Origin: VRUE01 sp045805805
GTDB taxonomy: Bacteria; Actinomycetota; Thermoleophilia; Solirubrobacterales; 70-9
Direction of reading: 5' to 3'
Length of the DNA: 64,000 nt
Assembly (NCBI GenBank): GCA_045805805.1
Contig: JBJMKO010000144.1
Span: 1 to 64,000 of the forward strand
Positions 8,670 through 17,181 of this stretch are shown here, one piece after another. Numbering within the stretch: the stretch's first letter is position 1; the number at the start of each line of letters is the position of its first letter. The notes beneath the pieces were generated by a model, which saw only the letters and a program-made list of their open reading frames with translations, ran no database searches and was not told where the DNA came from. The translations under genes and the position numbers were made by a program.

Positions 8670-9298
8670 CCGAAGCCGGCGAGCAGGACGTCCGCGTTGG
8701 CGATCAGGGCGGCGGCGATCATCAGCAGCACTGACGGCACGAGCACGAGGGCGACGACCAGCTGGATCTTCGGGGCGGCCCGAGCGGCGTGCTCCTCGAC
8801 GAGGCGGCGCTGGTCGCGGCGCAGGGCGCTCGCCTGGCGGCGGAGCAGGTCGGCCAGCGGCGAGCCGTAGCGACGGGAGCGCTCGATCGAGGCGCAGAGG
8901 GTGGCGACCTCGTTGCCGGGAACGCGGGCCCGAAGGGACTGGAGCGCCTCGGTGAGGGGACGGCCACACTCGAGCTCGGCGACCGTCATCCGCAGCTCGT
9001 CGGCCAGGGGGCCGATCCCCGAGCGGGCGATCTCAGTGAACCCGGCAGCGGGGCCGCGGCCCGAAGCGGCGCCGACCGCGAGCAGGTCGAGCGCGTCGGG
9101 CAGAGCGGCAACGAGGCGGCGGCGGCGCAGCCGAGCCCGTCGCTCTACCAGCGCATCCGGGACGAAGAACCCCGCGAGCGGCATGCCGATCGCAACCAGG
9201 AGAGAGAGGTGACCGGGCGCCGCCGGGGCGGCGAGGAGCGCGGCCAGGGCGGCCACCGCGGCGCTTCCGAGCTTGGCGACGATCGGGGATAGCCTCAC
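8666..9298 (-). CDS. Type II secretion F-family protein (TadC-like)
   Basis: A 210-residue inner-membrane platform protein with N-terminal hydrophobic segments (about 10-50), a cytoplasmic T2SSF-like helical domain (LPDALDLLAVGAASGRG ... ) and a C-terminal membrane segment (about 175-200). TadC pairs with TadB beneath the CpaF/TadA ATPase to assemble Flp pili or a related export machine. It overlaps tadB by 4 bp. No pilin, prepilin peptidase or secretin gene is seen in the window, so the apparatus must be completed elsewhere or is reduced. Confidence 0.85.
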   Translation of the reverse strand: MRLSPIVAKLGSAAVAALAALLAAPAAPGHLSLLVAIGMPLAGFFVPDALVERRARLRRRRLVAALPDALDLLAVGAASGRGPAAGFTEIARSGIGPLADELRMTVAELECGRPLTEALQSLRARVPGNEVATLCASIERSRRYGSPLADLLRRQASALRRDQRRLVEEHAARAAPKIQLVVALVLVPSVLLMIAAALIANADVLLAGFG

Positions 9299-10152
9299 TC
9301 GACCACCCGGGAGAGGCGCCGGATCGCGACGAAGCCGATCAGCTGGAGCGCCGCGGCCATCGCCAGCAAGACCGCAGACGCAGGAGCCGCGAGCACCTTG
9401 ACCAGAAAGCCCGGCTGGATCAGCTCGGCGAAGAGGGCACCGCCGCTCGGCATCGCGACGACGAGCAGGCCGGTGAAGCGCGCCTGCGACGTGGCCGCTC
9501 TGGCGTCTTCCGCCACCCGGTCGCGCTCGGCGGCCCCCTCCGCGAAGCGCCGCAGCAGGCCGGCGAGGTCGCCGCCGGCGAGGCGCTGGCTGAGCAGCGC
9601 CGCAACGAAGGCGTCGACCCGCGGCGAGTGCATCCAGCCGCGCCAGGCGGCGATCGCCTCGGCGGTGGGCGAGCCCAAGTGGAGGTCGGCTCCGAGGCGG
9701 GCGAGCTCGACCGCGGGCGGGCCGTCGAGCGATGCCGATGCAGCCGGGAGGGAGGTGCGCAACGAGCGGCCGGCGCTGAGCGAATCGGCGACGGCCAGAG
9801 CGATGTCGGGGAGCGCCCGCTCGACGGCGCCGCGGTAGCGCTTCCTGCGGGCATTGATCGCCGTCGCCGCCAGAGCCGGGCCGGCGACCGCGAGCGGTAG
9901 CGCCAGGGTCGTCCCCGCCACAAACCAGCCGCCGGCGATCGCGGCGACGGTGGCGAGCGCCGCGAGCCGGCGCCGCTCCGGAACCGATGGCGAGTATCCC
10001 TCGCGCCCGGCGCGCCGCAGCGGCTCCAGCGCCACCTGCGCCCAGGCCGCGAGGGCGGGCGTCGCCAGCACGGCCTCGCGCGCCGCGACCGCGGCGAGCC
10101 CGCCGGCCGCCGCCCCGACCAGCGTCACCGCCAGGCCCGGGTCCGCGTTCAT
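9295..10152 (-). CDS. Type II secretion F-family protein (TadB-like)
   Basis: A 285-residue platform protein of the Tad system, started at the ATG at 10152 (MNADPGLAVTLVG...) that overlaps the cpaF stop in an ATGA. Two N-terminal hydrophobic stretches, a cytoplasmic T2SSF domain (ALPDIALAVADSLSAGRSL ... LSQRLAGGDLAGLLRRFAEG) and a C-terminal hydrophobic segment are visible. The frame is open for nearly 200 codons upstream, but that stretch is antisense-like, low-complexity overlap with cpaF and is not part of the gene. Confidence 0.87.
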   Translation of the reverse strand: MNADPGLAVTLVGAAAGGLAAVAAREAVLATPALAAWAQVALEPLRRAGREGYSPSVPERRRLAALATVAAIAGGWFVAGTTLALPLAVAGPALAATAINARRKRYRGAVERALPDIALAVADSLSAGRSLRTSLPAASASLDGPPAVELARLGADLHLGSPTAEAIAAWRGWMHSPRVDAFVAALLSQRLAGGDLAGLLRRFAEGAAERDRVAEDARAATSQARFTGLLVVAMPSGGALFAELIQPGFLVKVLAAPASAVLLAMAAALQLIGFVAIRRLSRVVE

Positions 10153-11291
10153 GCGCCCGCGACGGGCTCGAGGGACCGCACCGCGGTCGCGCCGGCCGCC
10201 CGCACGACCTCGGCGATCTCGGTGACGCTCCGAGCGCCGTCGCTGCGCCGCTTGAGGTGCACGACCAGATCGACTCCCCGCTGCACCTGCTCGGCGACCG
10301 CTCCGTGAGGCAGCCCCAGCCCCGCCATCAGGGCCAGCGTCTCCAGCCTGCTCAGGGCATCCTCCGGAGAGTTGGCATGGACCGTGGAGAGAGCCCCGTC
10401 GTGACCGGTGTTCAGCGCCGTCAACAGGTCCAGGGCCTCCGGGCCACGCACCTCGCCGATCACGATCCTGTCCGGCCGCATCCGCAGCGCGTTGCGGAGC
10501 AGGTCGCGCACGGTCACCTCTCCCCGCCCCTCGACGCTCGCCGGCCGGCTCTCCAAACGCACCACGTGGGGCTGCTGCAGGCGCAGCTCGGCCGCGTCCT
10601 CGATCGTCACCACCCGCTCCCCGGGGGCGATGAAGCTGGAGAGTGCGTTGAGCAGCGTGGTCTTGCCCGAGCCGGTGCCGCCACTGACCAGGACACTGCG
10701 GCGCCCGGCGACGGCGCGCTCGAGCAGCTCGCACTGGGCCGGCGTCAGCGTGCCGAGCTCGACGAGCTCACTCGGGCCAGGTCGCCTGGCTCCGAAGCGG
10801 CGGATCGAGAGCGCCGGCCCGTCGATCGCCAGGGGAGGGATCACCACGTTTACTCGTGAGCCGTCGGCCAACCGCGCGTCGACCATCGGGCTCAGCTCGT
10901 CGATCCGCCGCCCCAGCGGTGCCAGGATCCTCTCGATCGCGTTGCGCAGCTCCTCCTCGTCTGGGAAGGTGACCCCGGTCGGCTCGATCCGGCCGCCGCG
11001 CTCGACGTAGACGCTGCCCGGGCCGTTGACCATCACCTCCTCGACGGAGGGATCGTCGAGGAGCTCCTCGAGCGGGCCGAGGCCGACCGTATCGCGGACG
11101 ATGCGCGCCTCGACGGCGGCCCGATCCTCAGCGGCCAGCAGCGCTGCCTCCTCCTCGACGAGATCGCGGACCTCGTCAGGCAGCTCCGACGCCGGCACGC
11201 GCCCGGCCGCCGCCTCGGCCCGTCGCCGCTCGATCAGGCGCCCCCGCAGCGAGGCCGCCAGCTCCTCGATGTGCCGCTCCCGGGCAGCCAT
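10149..11291 (-). CDS. cpaF: Tad secretion ATPase (CpaF/TadA family)
   Basis: The hexameric ATPase of the VirB11/CpaF type that powers Tad pilus assembly. The 380-residue product from the ATG at 11291 has an N-terminal helical domain, the conserved VGLGPLEELLDDPSVEEVMV region, Walker A SGGTGSGKTTLL, an Asp box and the Walker B region RIVIGEVRGPEA, then the typical TGHDGALSTVHANSP motif. It follows the SAF-domain gene by 2 bp and overlaps tadB by 4 bp. Confidence 0.94.
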   Translation of the reverse strand: MAARERHIEELAASLRGRLIERRRAEAAAGRVPASELPDEVRDLVEEEAALLAAEDRAAVEARIVRDTVGLGPLEELLDDPSVEEVMVNGPGSVYVERGGRIEPTGVTFPDEEELRNAIERILAPLGRRIDELSPMVDARLADGSRVNVVIPPLAIDGPALSIRRFGARRPGPSELVELGTLTPAQCELLERAVAGRRSVLVSGGTGSGKTTLLNALSSFIAPGERVVTIEDAAELRLQQPHVVRLESRPASVEGRGEVTVRDLLRNALRMRPDRIVIGEVRGPEALDLLTALNTGHDGALSTVHANSPEDALSRLETLALMAGLGLPHGAVAEQVQRGVDLVVHLKRRSDGARSVTEIAEVVRAAGATAVRSLEPVAGA

Positions 11292-11293
11292 CC

Positions 11294-11950
11294 TCAGCCC
11301 TCGGGCAGCAGGGTCAACTTGCGGGCGAAGCTTTCGGCCGCGATCAGCTGCAGGGCCTGCCGTCTGGTCAGCCCCAGGGTCGCGGCCGAGGCGCCGCCTG
11401 GGCCGGGGCCGTCGGCTCCCGGGCCCAGCGCAAGAAGCGGTACCCCGGCCGCGGCTATGTAAGTGCGCCCGGGACCGGACCCGGCAGGTTCGGTCGTCAC
11501 CACCACGTCGACCTTGCTCCCCCGCGCTGCCACGCCCGGGGCGAGCAGCGCTTCGGCACCGCTGACGGCGATCTCGACCGGGCGGCGCCGACTTCCCAGC
11601 TGTTGCCTGCCTGCATCCGGCCGACGCGGAGGACGCAGCTGAGCTGCCAAGAGGTAGGAGCCGGCTGGGAGCGCCGAGACCGGGGCCAGCCCGAGGGCAT
11701 CGCCGGGAGACACGAGTGCGCCTGGTGGGACGAAGCGCATCGGCACGCGGCGGACCTCCAGCGCCGTGGCGAGCTCCTCGGGGCCAAGCGGCCGCCCTGG
11801 ACGCAGGACACGCGTCAGCACCACGACCGGTCGCAGCGGCCCGTAGCCCCTGGCAACGCTGGAGCCGTATCCGTCGGCGAGCGCGGCGGCCACCGCAGCC
11901 GCAAGCAGGGCGAGGACGAGAAAGGCGACCGCGCGAGTCCGCCTGCTCAT
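11294..11950 (-). CDS. SAF-domain exported protein (CpaB/RcpC-like)
   Basis: A 218-residue protein with an N-terminal signal or anchor (about residues 8-26) followed by a SAF-type beta-clip region (VLTRVLRPGRPLGPEELATA ...). In Tad clusters CpaB/RcpC proteins of this kind form part of the periplasmic or wall-side conduit. It is shorter than typical CpaB, and the family call rests on the SAF-like segment and position just before cpaF. Start chosen at the ATG at 11950, which overlaps the histidine-kinase stop (ATGA). Confidence 0.7.
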   Translation of the reverse strand: MSRRTRAVAFLVLALLAAAVAAALADGYGSSVARGYGPLRPVVVLTRVLRPGRPLGPEELATALEVRRVPMRFVPPGALVSPGDALGLAPVSALPAGSYLLAAQLRPPRRPDAGRQQLGSRRRPVEIAVSGAEALLAPGVAARGSKVDVVVTTEPAGSGPGRTYIAAAGVPLLALGPGADGPGPGGASAATLGLTRRQALQLIAAESFARKLTLLPEG

Positions 11951-12675
11951 GCCGCCCAACCGACGTCGTCTTCGGCCAGAGGCAACTCGAGCGCGGCAAG
12001 CGATCCCTCCGAAGCGCGGTTGAAAACGAAGCGGCCATCGTGCAGGGAGGCGACCCTCCGGACGACGTTGAGGCCGTGGCCGCGCCGGTTCCGGCCCGAG
12101 AGGTGGGCGATCACCTCGGCGGGACTGTTGCGGCGCGAGCGCGGCTGTGCGGCACGGCCCGAGTCCACCACCGCGATCCGCAGCCGACCGTTGCGTCGCC
12201 GCGCGGCGACGACGATCGTCGGACCGCCGTGCTCGATCGCGTTGACGATCAGGTTGTCGAGCGCCTGGGCGAGCGTGCGGCGATCGCCGTTGACGATCGC
12301 CCTGCCGGCGTTCCAGCGCAGCTCCAACCTTCCCTCGCAGAGCCTGGCCCTCGCCTGCCACCGCCCGACCGCAGCCTCGGCCAGAGTGCGCGCGTCGACG
12401 GCGCCCCACACCGGCGCGGGCGGATTCCCGTTGATCTCACGGTCGAGCCTTTCCAGCGCCGCGGCGGCGAGGCCGATCGGGTCGTCGCCCTCACCCGTCG
12501 AGGAGACTCGCGGCCCAGCCGCGAGCGCGACGGCTTGCAACGGCCGGCGCAGCTCGTGGAGTGCCTCGTTGAGGACCGAGCGCCGCCGGCCGTTGCGCAG
12601 GCTCTGGGCGGCGACCGTGGCCGCCATCGAGAGGGCCAGAGGCCAGCCCACGACTATCTGGGCCAACTCGGTCAT
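11947..12675 (-). CDS. Two-component sensor histidine kinase
   Basis: A short kinase of about 242 residues beginning at the ATG at 12675 (MTELAQIVVGWPLAL...) with one N-terminal hydrophobic segment. Visible motifs are the phospho-acceptor H-box ALHELRRPLQAV, the N-box DNLIVNAIEHG and a G-box RRGHGLNVV. There is no extracytoplasmic sensor domain, so the signal may be membrane-borne or come from a partner. It is coupled by ATGA to the upstream response regulator and by overlap to the SAF gene, suggesting that it controls the Tad block. Confidence 0.85.
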   Translation of the reverse strand: MTELAQIVVGWPLALSMAATVAAQSLRNGRRRSVLNEALHELRRPLQAVALAAGPRVSSTGEGDDPIGLAAAALERLDREINGNPPAPVWGAVDARTLAEAAVGRWQARARLCEGRLELRWNAGRAIVNGDRRTLAQALDNLIVNAIEHGGPTIVVAARRRNGRLRIAVVDSGRAAQPRSRRNSPAEVIAHLSGRNRRGHGLNVVRRVASLHDGRFVFNRASEGSLAALELPLAEDDVGWAA

Positions 12676-13385
12676 CCGTCGATCAGCCGGTAGCCATAGC
12701 CCCAGCAATTGATCACGAAGCGACCGTGCTCGGGGTCGAGCTTGCGCCTCAATCGGCTCGCGTGGGAATCGAGCGTGCGGGTGCGAGCGGGGCTGCGGTA
12801 CCCCCAGACAGCCTCGAGCAGCTCCCGCTTGGTGAAGACCCGGGACGGATCGCCGGCCAGAACGCGCAGCAGGCTGAACTCCTTGTTGGAGAGAGCGACC
12901 TCGCGATCCTCGACCCAGACCTTTCGCCGTGCCGGGTCGACGACGATGTCCCCGGCTCGGCAGGGCCCCTCGCTGTGTCCCAGGCCACGCCTCAGCACCG
13001 CGCCGATCCGTGCCCGCAGCTCCTGATAGTGGAAGGGCTTCACGACGTAGTCGTCAGCGCCGAAGTCGAGGCCTCGAACCCGGTCCGCGTCGGCACCGCG
13101 CCCCGTGAGGACGATCACCGGCAGGCCGGGGTCGAAGCGCGAGGTGACCCCGTCGGCATCGCGGATCTCGCGCAGCACGTCGAGCCCGGAAGCGTCGGGC
13201 AGGGTCAGGTCGAGCAGCAGCAGGTCGGGATGGTTGTAGCGGCACAGACGCAGCGCGTCGGAGGCACTGGGAGCCGGCATGACCCCGAAGCGGTCAGCCG
13301 TCAGGTTGTCGCAGAGCAGCTCCAGGGTCGGCCTGTCGTCCTCGCAGACAACCAAGCTCGCGGTCTCTCGTCGTTGGGGAAGCAT
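12672..13385 (-). CDS. OmpR-family response regulator
   Basis: A 237-residue regulator with a receiver domain (CEDD acidic pocket near residue 14, phospho-acceptor Asp in LLLLDLTLPD near residue 57, Lys in VVKPFHY) and a C-terminal winged-helix DNA-binding domain (ALSNKEFSLLRVL ... VWGYRSPARTRTLDSHASRL). It is the first gene of the co-directional run 12672 to 8666 and is probably the cognate partner of the kinase immediately downstream. Confidence 0.93.
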   Translation of the reverse strand: MLPQRRETASLVVCEDDRPTLELLCDNLTADRFGVMPAPSASDALRLCRYNHPDLLLLDLTLPDASGLDVLREIRDADGVTSRFDPGLPVIVLTGRGADADRVRGLDFGADDYVVKPFHYQELRARIGAVLRRGLGHSEGPCRAGDIVVDPARRKVWVEDREVALSNKEFSLLRVLAGDPSRVFTKRELLEAVWGYRSPARTRTLDSHASRLRRKLDPEHGRFVINCWGYGYRLIDG

Positions 13386-13394
13386 GTGCCCCCT

Positions 13395-13736
13395 CTAAGG
13401 CCGCGGAGACGAAAACTCTCCCCCCTCTCCCGCGGGAATCTCCAGGACGGCGCCGGCGCCCCAGTGGAAGACAACGCGACGTGCGGGGATTCCGCGGCGG
13501 ACGGCGAGGAGCGAAAGTCGCTCGTCGAGAAAGTAGAGGTCGAGGGCAAAGCGCATGCGGAAGGTGTGGACGCTCGAACAACCGGGGATGAGAAGGCCCG
13601 CGCCGACTTTGTCGCGTTCGAGATGGGCGAGCCCGAGCAAGCGCGCGCGGAAGCCGACCGCGACCGGAACCTGCCGACCCAGCACCGTGTCCACCGGAAG
13701 GCGACGCAGGCGAGGAGCAAGGCGACGATCCACCAT
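13395..13736 (-). CDS. DUF192 family protein
   Basis: A 113-residue protein matching the DUF192 pattern: RARLLGLAHLE, then GAGLLIPGCSSVHTFRM and FALDLYFLDE with the VLEIPAG ending. DUF192 proteins are small beta-rich proteins of unknown biochemical role, and in actinobacteria they often sit beside Tad genes, as here. No signal peptide is evident. It ends 9 bp before the response-regulator start. Confidence 0.8.
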   Translation of the reverse strand: MVDRRLAPRLRRLPVDTVLGRQVPVAVGFRARLLGLAHLERDKVGAGLLIPGCSSVHTFRMRFALDLYFLDERLSLLAVRRGIPARRVVFHWGAGAVLEIPAGEGGEFSSPRP

Positions 13737-13780
13737 GGACCTACAAGCCTCCGCGGCGACGAATTCTCCCCACCCCCAAC

Positions 13781-13831
13781 CGCTGACTTCGTCTTTTGGC
13801 CCCTATGGCCCCCATAAACACGAACTCAGCG
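13781..13831. repeat. Family B palindrome, copy 1
   Basis: A roughly 50-bp imperfect palindrome: CGCTGACTTCGTCTTTT on the left and ATAAACACGAACTCAGCG on the right. The two positions that break pairing (C opposite C) are the same as in copy 3, which shows a conserved element rather than a chance hairpin. It lies between the divergent DUF192 and PfkB genes, so a terminator role is not obvious here. Confidence 0.85.
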
Positions 13832-13862
13832 GGAGACGCCCTGGTGGGACTAGCCTCTGGGG

Positions 13863-14792
13863 ATGGCTCGGCGCGGAAGGGCGACTGTCTTTGGTCCGCA
13901 CCCGATGCTCTCGGTCACGGTCGAGGCGATGACCGCAGACGGCGGTGACGACATCCACGTCCACGCCGCCGGACAGGGGGTCTGGGTGGCGCGGATGGCC
14001 GCCGAGCTGGGCGCCGACCCGGTCCTCTGCGGCTTCATCGGGGGCGAGACCGGGACCGTTCTGCGACCGCTGCTCGAGCAGATGGACGTGGAGCTGCGGT
14101 TGGTCGAGACGGCCGGGGCCAGCGGCTGCTACCTGCACGACCGCCGCTGCGGCGAGCGCAAGCCGATCGCCCAGAGCGCTGCCATGCCTCCGTCCCGTCA
14201 CGAGATCGACGAGCTCTTCTCCGGCACCGTCGCCGCCGCACTCGATTCCGGGGTGCTGGCGCTCTGCGGTCCCTACCCGAGCGAGGCCCTTCCGCTGGAG
14301 ATCTACGGCAACCTGGTCGGCGACGTGAAGGCGAATGGGACGCCGGTCGTGGTCGACCTCTCGCCCCCGCGACTTGACAGCGCCCTGGAGGGCGAGCCGG
14401 ATCTGGTCAAGGTCAACGACTGGGAACTGGCCAAGTACGTCACCGGCCCGGTCGACACGGAGGAGCGGATGCGGGCCGCGGCGCAGCGGCTGCTGGACGC
14501 GGGCGCCGGCGCCGCGATCGTCACCCGCGCCGAGGAGCCGGCGATGGTCCTGCGCGGCGAGGAGGCGTGGATGCTGGTCCCGCCGCGCTTCGAGCGCGGC
14601 TCACGCGAGGGCTGCGGCGACTCGATGATGGGCGCGCTCGCCGCCTGCATGGCCGCCGGCGTCGAGTGGGAGGAGATGCTGCGCACCGGCGCCGCGGCAG
14701 GCGCTGCCAACTTCCTCCGCCACGGCCTCGGCAGCGGCTCGCGGTCGGTGGTCGAGGACCTGGCGCAGCGGGTCGAGCTGCGCCCTCTCTGA
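13863..14792 (+). CDS. PfkB-family sugar kinase (1-phosphofructokinase-like)
   Basis: A 309-residue ribokinase/PfkB-superfamily kinase. Visible are the N-terminal region with GGDDIHVHAAGQGVWVARM (substrate lid and the usual G-G-x-x-x-N-x-A zone, here GQGVWVA), PSEALPLEIY, VVVDLSPPRL, a central LVKVNDWELA segment (kinase N-x-x-E) and the C-terminal anion-hole motif REGCGDSMMGA, with the catalytic Asp in GCGD. It resembles the FruK/tagatose-6-phosphate kinase branch; the exact substrate cannot be told. Its stop codon is the first bases of a family A palindrome. Confidence 0.85.
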   Translation: MARRGRATVFGPHPMLSVTVEAMTADGGDDIHVHAAGQGVWVARMAAELGADPVLCGFIGGETGTVLRPLLEQMDVELRLVETAGASGCYLHDRRCGERKPIAQSAAMPPSRHEIDELFSGTVAAALDSGVLALCGPYPSEALPLEIYGNLVGDVKANGTPVVVDLSPPRLDSALEGEPDLVKVNDWELAKYVTGPVDTEERMRAAAQRLLDAGAGAAIVTRAEEPAMVLRGEEAWMLVPPRFERGSREGCGDSMMGALAACMAAGVEWEEMLRTGAAAGAANFLRHGLGSGSRSVVEDLAQRVELRPL

Positions 14793-14910
14793 GAGTCCAC
14801 CCCGGCAGGGGTTCCGCTTAACTTTTTCGGTGGGGCGGGGATTTGCTTTGCGCTCGAAGGCGGCTGACGAAAAAGTACAAGACGCTCCACCCCTACCGGG
14901 GTGGACTCTC
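14791..14910. repeat. Family A composite palindrome, copy 1
   Basis: Outer arms GAGAGTCCACCCCGG... and its complement pair over 21 positions with one mismatch. Inside are the conserved strands TTCCGCTTA and ACAAGACGCTCCA (not complementary to each other) and an inner stem ACTTTTTCG / CGAAAAAGT, closed by a variable loop of about 38 nt that starts GTGGGGCGGGG. It lies between two convergent genes and carries parts of both 3' ends. Confidence 0.93.
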
Positions 14911-15627
14911 AAACGGGACTGAGAGTTCTTGGCCGGTGACAATCGCTCTCGGGGCCACATCTCGCATCCACCCGAGGTGGGGCGCGACCGAATCGATCTC
15001 GGCGAGGGCCGTGAAGGCCTCGCGCATGTGGACCGGGCGGCCGCCGTGGGAAGAGTGGGCGTCGCTGCTCAGCACATGGACCAGGCCCGCTTCGGCCAGC
15101 GCTCGCATCCCGTCGGCGGTGCGCTCGCGCAGGAAGAAGTCAGCCGTCGCCTGCACCAGGGCGCCGGCGGCGACAAGCGCCCCGATCCGCTCGTACATGT
15201 CGGCCGAGAGGTGGCGCTCGGGGTGGGCGATCAAGGCCCGGTAGCCGCGTTCGGCGAGGTGGTCGACCCGCCGCGCCAGGCTGTCGCTCAGCGGCCCCGG
15301 TACCGGCTCCAGAAGGATCCAACGGCCGCTGCCCAGCGCAACCCGCCCGAGCTCCTCCTCGCCCAGCCCCTCGACCGCGGTCTCGGCCACCTCCCCACCC
15401 TGGAGGACAGTGACCGGGATGCCTTCCGCGCGCAGCCGCTCGTTCAGCCTCTCGACCCGACCGGCGATCTCCTCGATCCGCACATCGTGGTCGTGGCGGA
15501 TGTGCGGGGTGGCGCAGATCGCCTCGATCCCGTCGTTCACCGCCTGGCGGCCCATGCCGAGGCTGTCGCGGATATCGAGCGCGCCGTCGTCCAGCGCGGA
15601 AAGGATGTGGCAGTGCAGGTCGATCAA
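14893..15627 (-). CDS. PHP-domain tyrosine-protein phosphatase (CpsB/CapC type)
   Basis: A 244-residue metal-dependent PHP phosphoesterase. Metal-ligand motifs are visible in order: DLHCHIL near residue 3, ATPHIRHDHD near 40, the GGE motif near 77, IAHPERH near 135 and SSDAHSS near 190. This order is that of CpsB/YwqE-type manganese-dependent protein tyrosine phosphatases, which dephosphorylate polysaccharide-export BY-kinases. No capsule genes are nearby. The last residues (ESPPR) are encoded by the right arm of the family A element. Confidence 0.87.
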   Translation of the reverse strand: MIDLHCHILSALDDGALDIRDSLGMGRQAVNDGIEAICATPHIRHDHDVRIEEIAGRVERLNERLRAEGIPVTVLQGGEVAETAVEGLGEEELGRVALGSGRWILLEPVPGPLSDSLARRVDHLAERGYRALIAHPERHLSADMYERIGALVAAGALVQATADFFLRERTADGMRALAEAGLVHVLSSDAHSSHGGRPVHMREAFTALAEIDSVAPHLGWMRDVAPRAIVTGQELSVPFESPPR

Positions 15628-15738
15628 GGTGCAAACGCTCTTTCAGGCACAGCAGGGCAGGGGCATGGAACTACGATGACCGGCATGATCCAGCACCAGC
15701 TCTCGCAGGGCTTGCGAGCGCTTTGATGGGCTTCAACC

Positions 15739-16206
15739 GTGGATAAGAAAACGACCCGCAGAGGGAACTACGAGTCTGGCTCCGATTACGTGCTCGAGTA
15801 CGGGGAGCTCCGCTTTGCCTTCAACGAGGGGGACTTCGGCCAGCGCGTCGAGCAAGCGGCGGTGAAGCTCGGCTTCGTCGACCAGGGGCTCAGCCCCGAG
15901 GAGCTCGACGACCTGCTCGACCTCGCCGTCAGCGGCGAGATCGCCGAGCCCAGCTCGCGCCTGGGCGAGCACATCAACGAGAACTGGGAGGACCTGGTCG
16001 GGCCGGCCAACCGCAGCCTCGTCCACTGGCTTCGCCGCCTCGTCTTTCGCGGTGCCTGGCTCGATCAGCGGGTCAAGGAGGGTGAGCTGGACGTCGTCTT
16101 CGACGGGCGCACCCAGACCTTCGGATACGTGCAGCCCGATCGCAGCTCTGACCTGATCGAGCTCAGTAAAGAGCCGAGCTGGCGGCGTATTGCCTATAGG
16201 CGGTAG
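15739..16206 (+). CDS. Hypothetical protein
   Basis: A 155-residue soluble protein from a GTG start (MDKKTTRRGNYESGSDYVLEYG...). It is acidic, with the conserved-looking segment SPEELDDLLDLAVSGEIAE and C-terminal WLDQRVKEGELDVVF. No membrane segment or known motif is recognised. It is preceded by a 111-bp gap shared with the divergently transcribed PHP phosphatase and followed within a few bases by a family A palindrome. Confidence 0.7.
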   Translation: MDKKTTRRGNYESGSDYVLEYGELRFAFNEGDFGQRVEQAAVKLGFVDQGLSPEELDDLLDLAVSGEIAEPSSRLGEHINENWEDLVGPANRSLVHWLRRLVFRGAWLDQRVKEGELDVVFDGRTQTFGYVQPDRSSDLIELSKEPSWRRIAYRR

Positions 16207-16208
16207 GG

Positions 16209-16321
16209 ACGAGGCGCGGGGCAGGGGTTCCGCTTAACTTTTTCGAGAAGCGGGGATTGCTGGCGCTCTAACCGCACTTGCGAAAAAGTACAAGACGCTC
16301 CACCCCTGCCCCGCGCCTCGT
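16209..16321. repeat. Family A composite palindrome, copy 2
   Basis: Outer arms ACGAGGCGCGGGGCAGGGG and its exact complement (19 of 19) enclose the conserved TTCCGCTTA strand, the inner stem ACTTTTTCG / CGAAAAAGT and the ACAAGACGCTCCA strand. The apical loop contains GCGGGGATTGCTGGCGCTC, shared with copies 4, 5 and, nearly, 6. It lies between convergent genes. Confidence 0.94.
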
Positions 16322-16365
16322 TTCGGCGTTTGGCGCAAGCCGCTGTGCCTCAGCTTTGGGGGCTT

Positions 16366-17169
16366 TCAGGACTGGCGCTCTAGGGCCGCTACTACGGTGA
16401 GGGTGCCTTTGGCTTGATTCAGGCCGCCGTCGAAGATCTGTTTTGCTGCGTCTGTCTCGTCCAGGCGGCTCAGGGAGTCGACGAGGAGGATCACGTCTTC
16501 GCCAGCGTCGGCTCGGCGCTTGGCTTGGGCCAGGGCGTCGCTGGCGTGGCGGGTCTTGCTTGCGGCGACCAGCTCGGCGTCGGGGGCCTCTCGCCTCCAG
16601 TCGGCCAGTTCCTCGGGGGTCGGGTCGATCAGGAGGGCAATCGGGTCGGGGCCATTCGAGGCTCCGGCGAGCTCGCCTGCGATCTCGCGCAGGAGCGACG
16701 TGCAGGTGGCGCGGCTCTCGCCGTAGACGAGGGCCTGGCGGCCGGGGGGCGGGAGCAGCAGGTCGTGGACGCTGAGGCCCTTGCTCTTGCGGCCGAAGCG
16801 GCGCCGGCGACGTTTGCGGCGCGGTCGCTCGGTCTCGGCGCCGGCGGCGGGCGGGACGGGCTCTGCGGCGGGCGGGACGGGCTCAGGCGTGGGCGCGGGG
16901 GCTGTGTCCTCTTTCGCAGGTCGATCCCTGGGGGGACGATCCCTGGACGGGCGATCCCCGGCGGGGCGCTCGCGGCGACGGCGCGGCGGCCGCTCGCGTT
17001 TCGGTGCTCCCTCGGGCCTCGGCTCCCGGCCCGACTTCGCCGGCTTGCCGTCGAGCAGCTTCTCGATCAGCTCCTCGCGGCGGAGCATCCGGTATCGGGG
17101 CACGCCCGCCTCGGCGGCGAGGGCGTGCAGCTCGGCGATGTGCTTGGACTCCAGTTCTGTCTTCGTCAT
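16366..17169 (-). CDS. Degenerate Rho-like protein (Rho N-terminal domain plus pseudo-ATPase)
   Basis: A 267-residue relative of transcription terminator Rho. Residues 1-40 form a Rho N-terminal (SAP-like) helix pair (LHALAAEAGVPRYRMLRREE). Residues 45-140 are an Arg/Pro-rich low-complexity tract. From about residue 145 the order of segments follows the Rho ATPase domain (VHDLLLPPPGRQALV; LLIDPTPEELADW, the counterpart of the LLVDERPEEV region; DVILLVDSLSRL, the Walker B region; GTLTVVAAL). The P-loop GKT is replaced by YGESRATCTSLL, the cold-shock-like RNA-binding domain is missing, and the chain stops before the arginine finger. It probably cannot hydrolyse ATP. Function is unknown. Confidence 0.8.
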   Translation of the reverse strand: MTKTELESKHIAELHALAAEAGVPRYRMLRREELIEKLLDGKPAKSGREPRPEGAPKRERPPRRRRERPAGDRPSRDRPPRDRPAKEDTAPAPTPEPVPPAAEPVPPAAGAETERPRRKRRRRRFGRKSKGLSVHDLLLPPPGRQALVYGESRATCTSLLREIAGELAGASNGPDPIALLIDPTPEELADWRREAPDAELVAASKTRHASDALAQAKRRADAGEDVILLVDSLSRLDETDAAKQIFDGGLNQAKGTLTVVAALERQS

Positions 17170-17181
17170 CGACGCGGCAGG

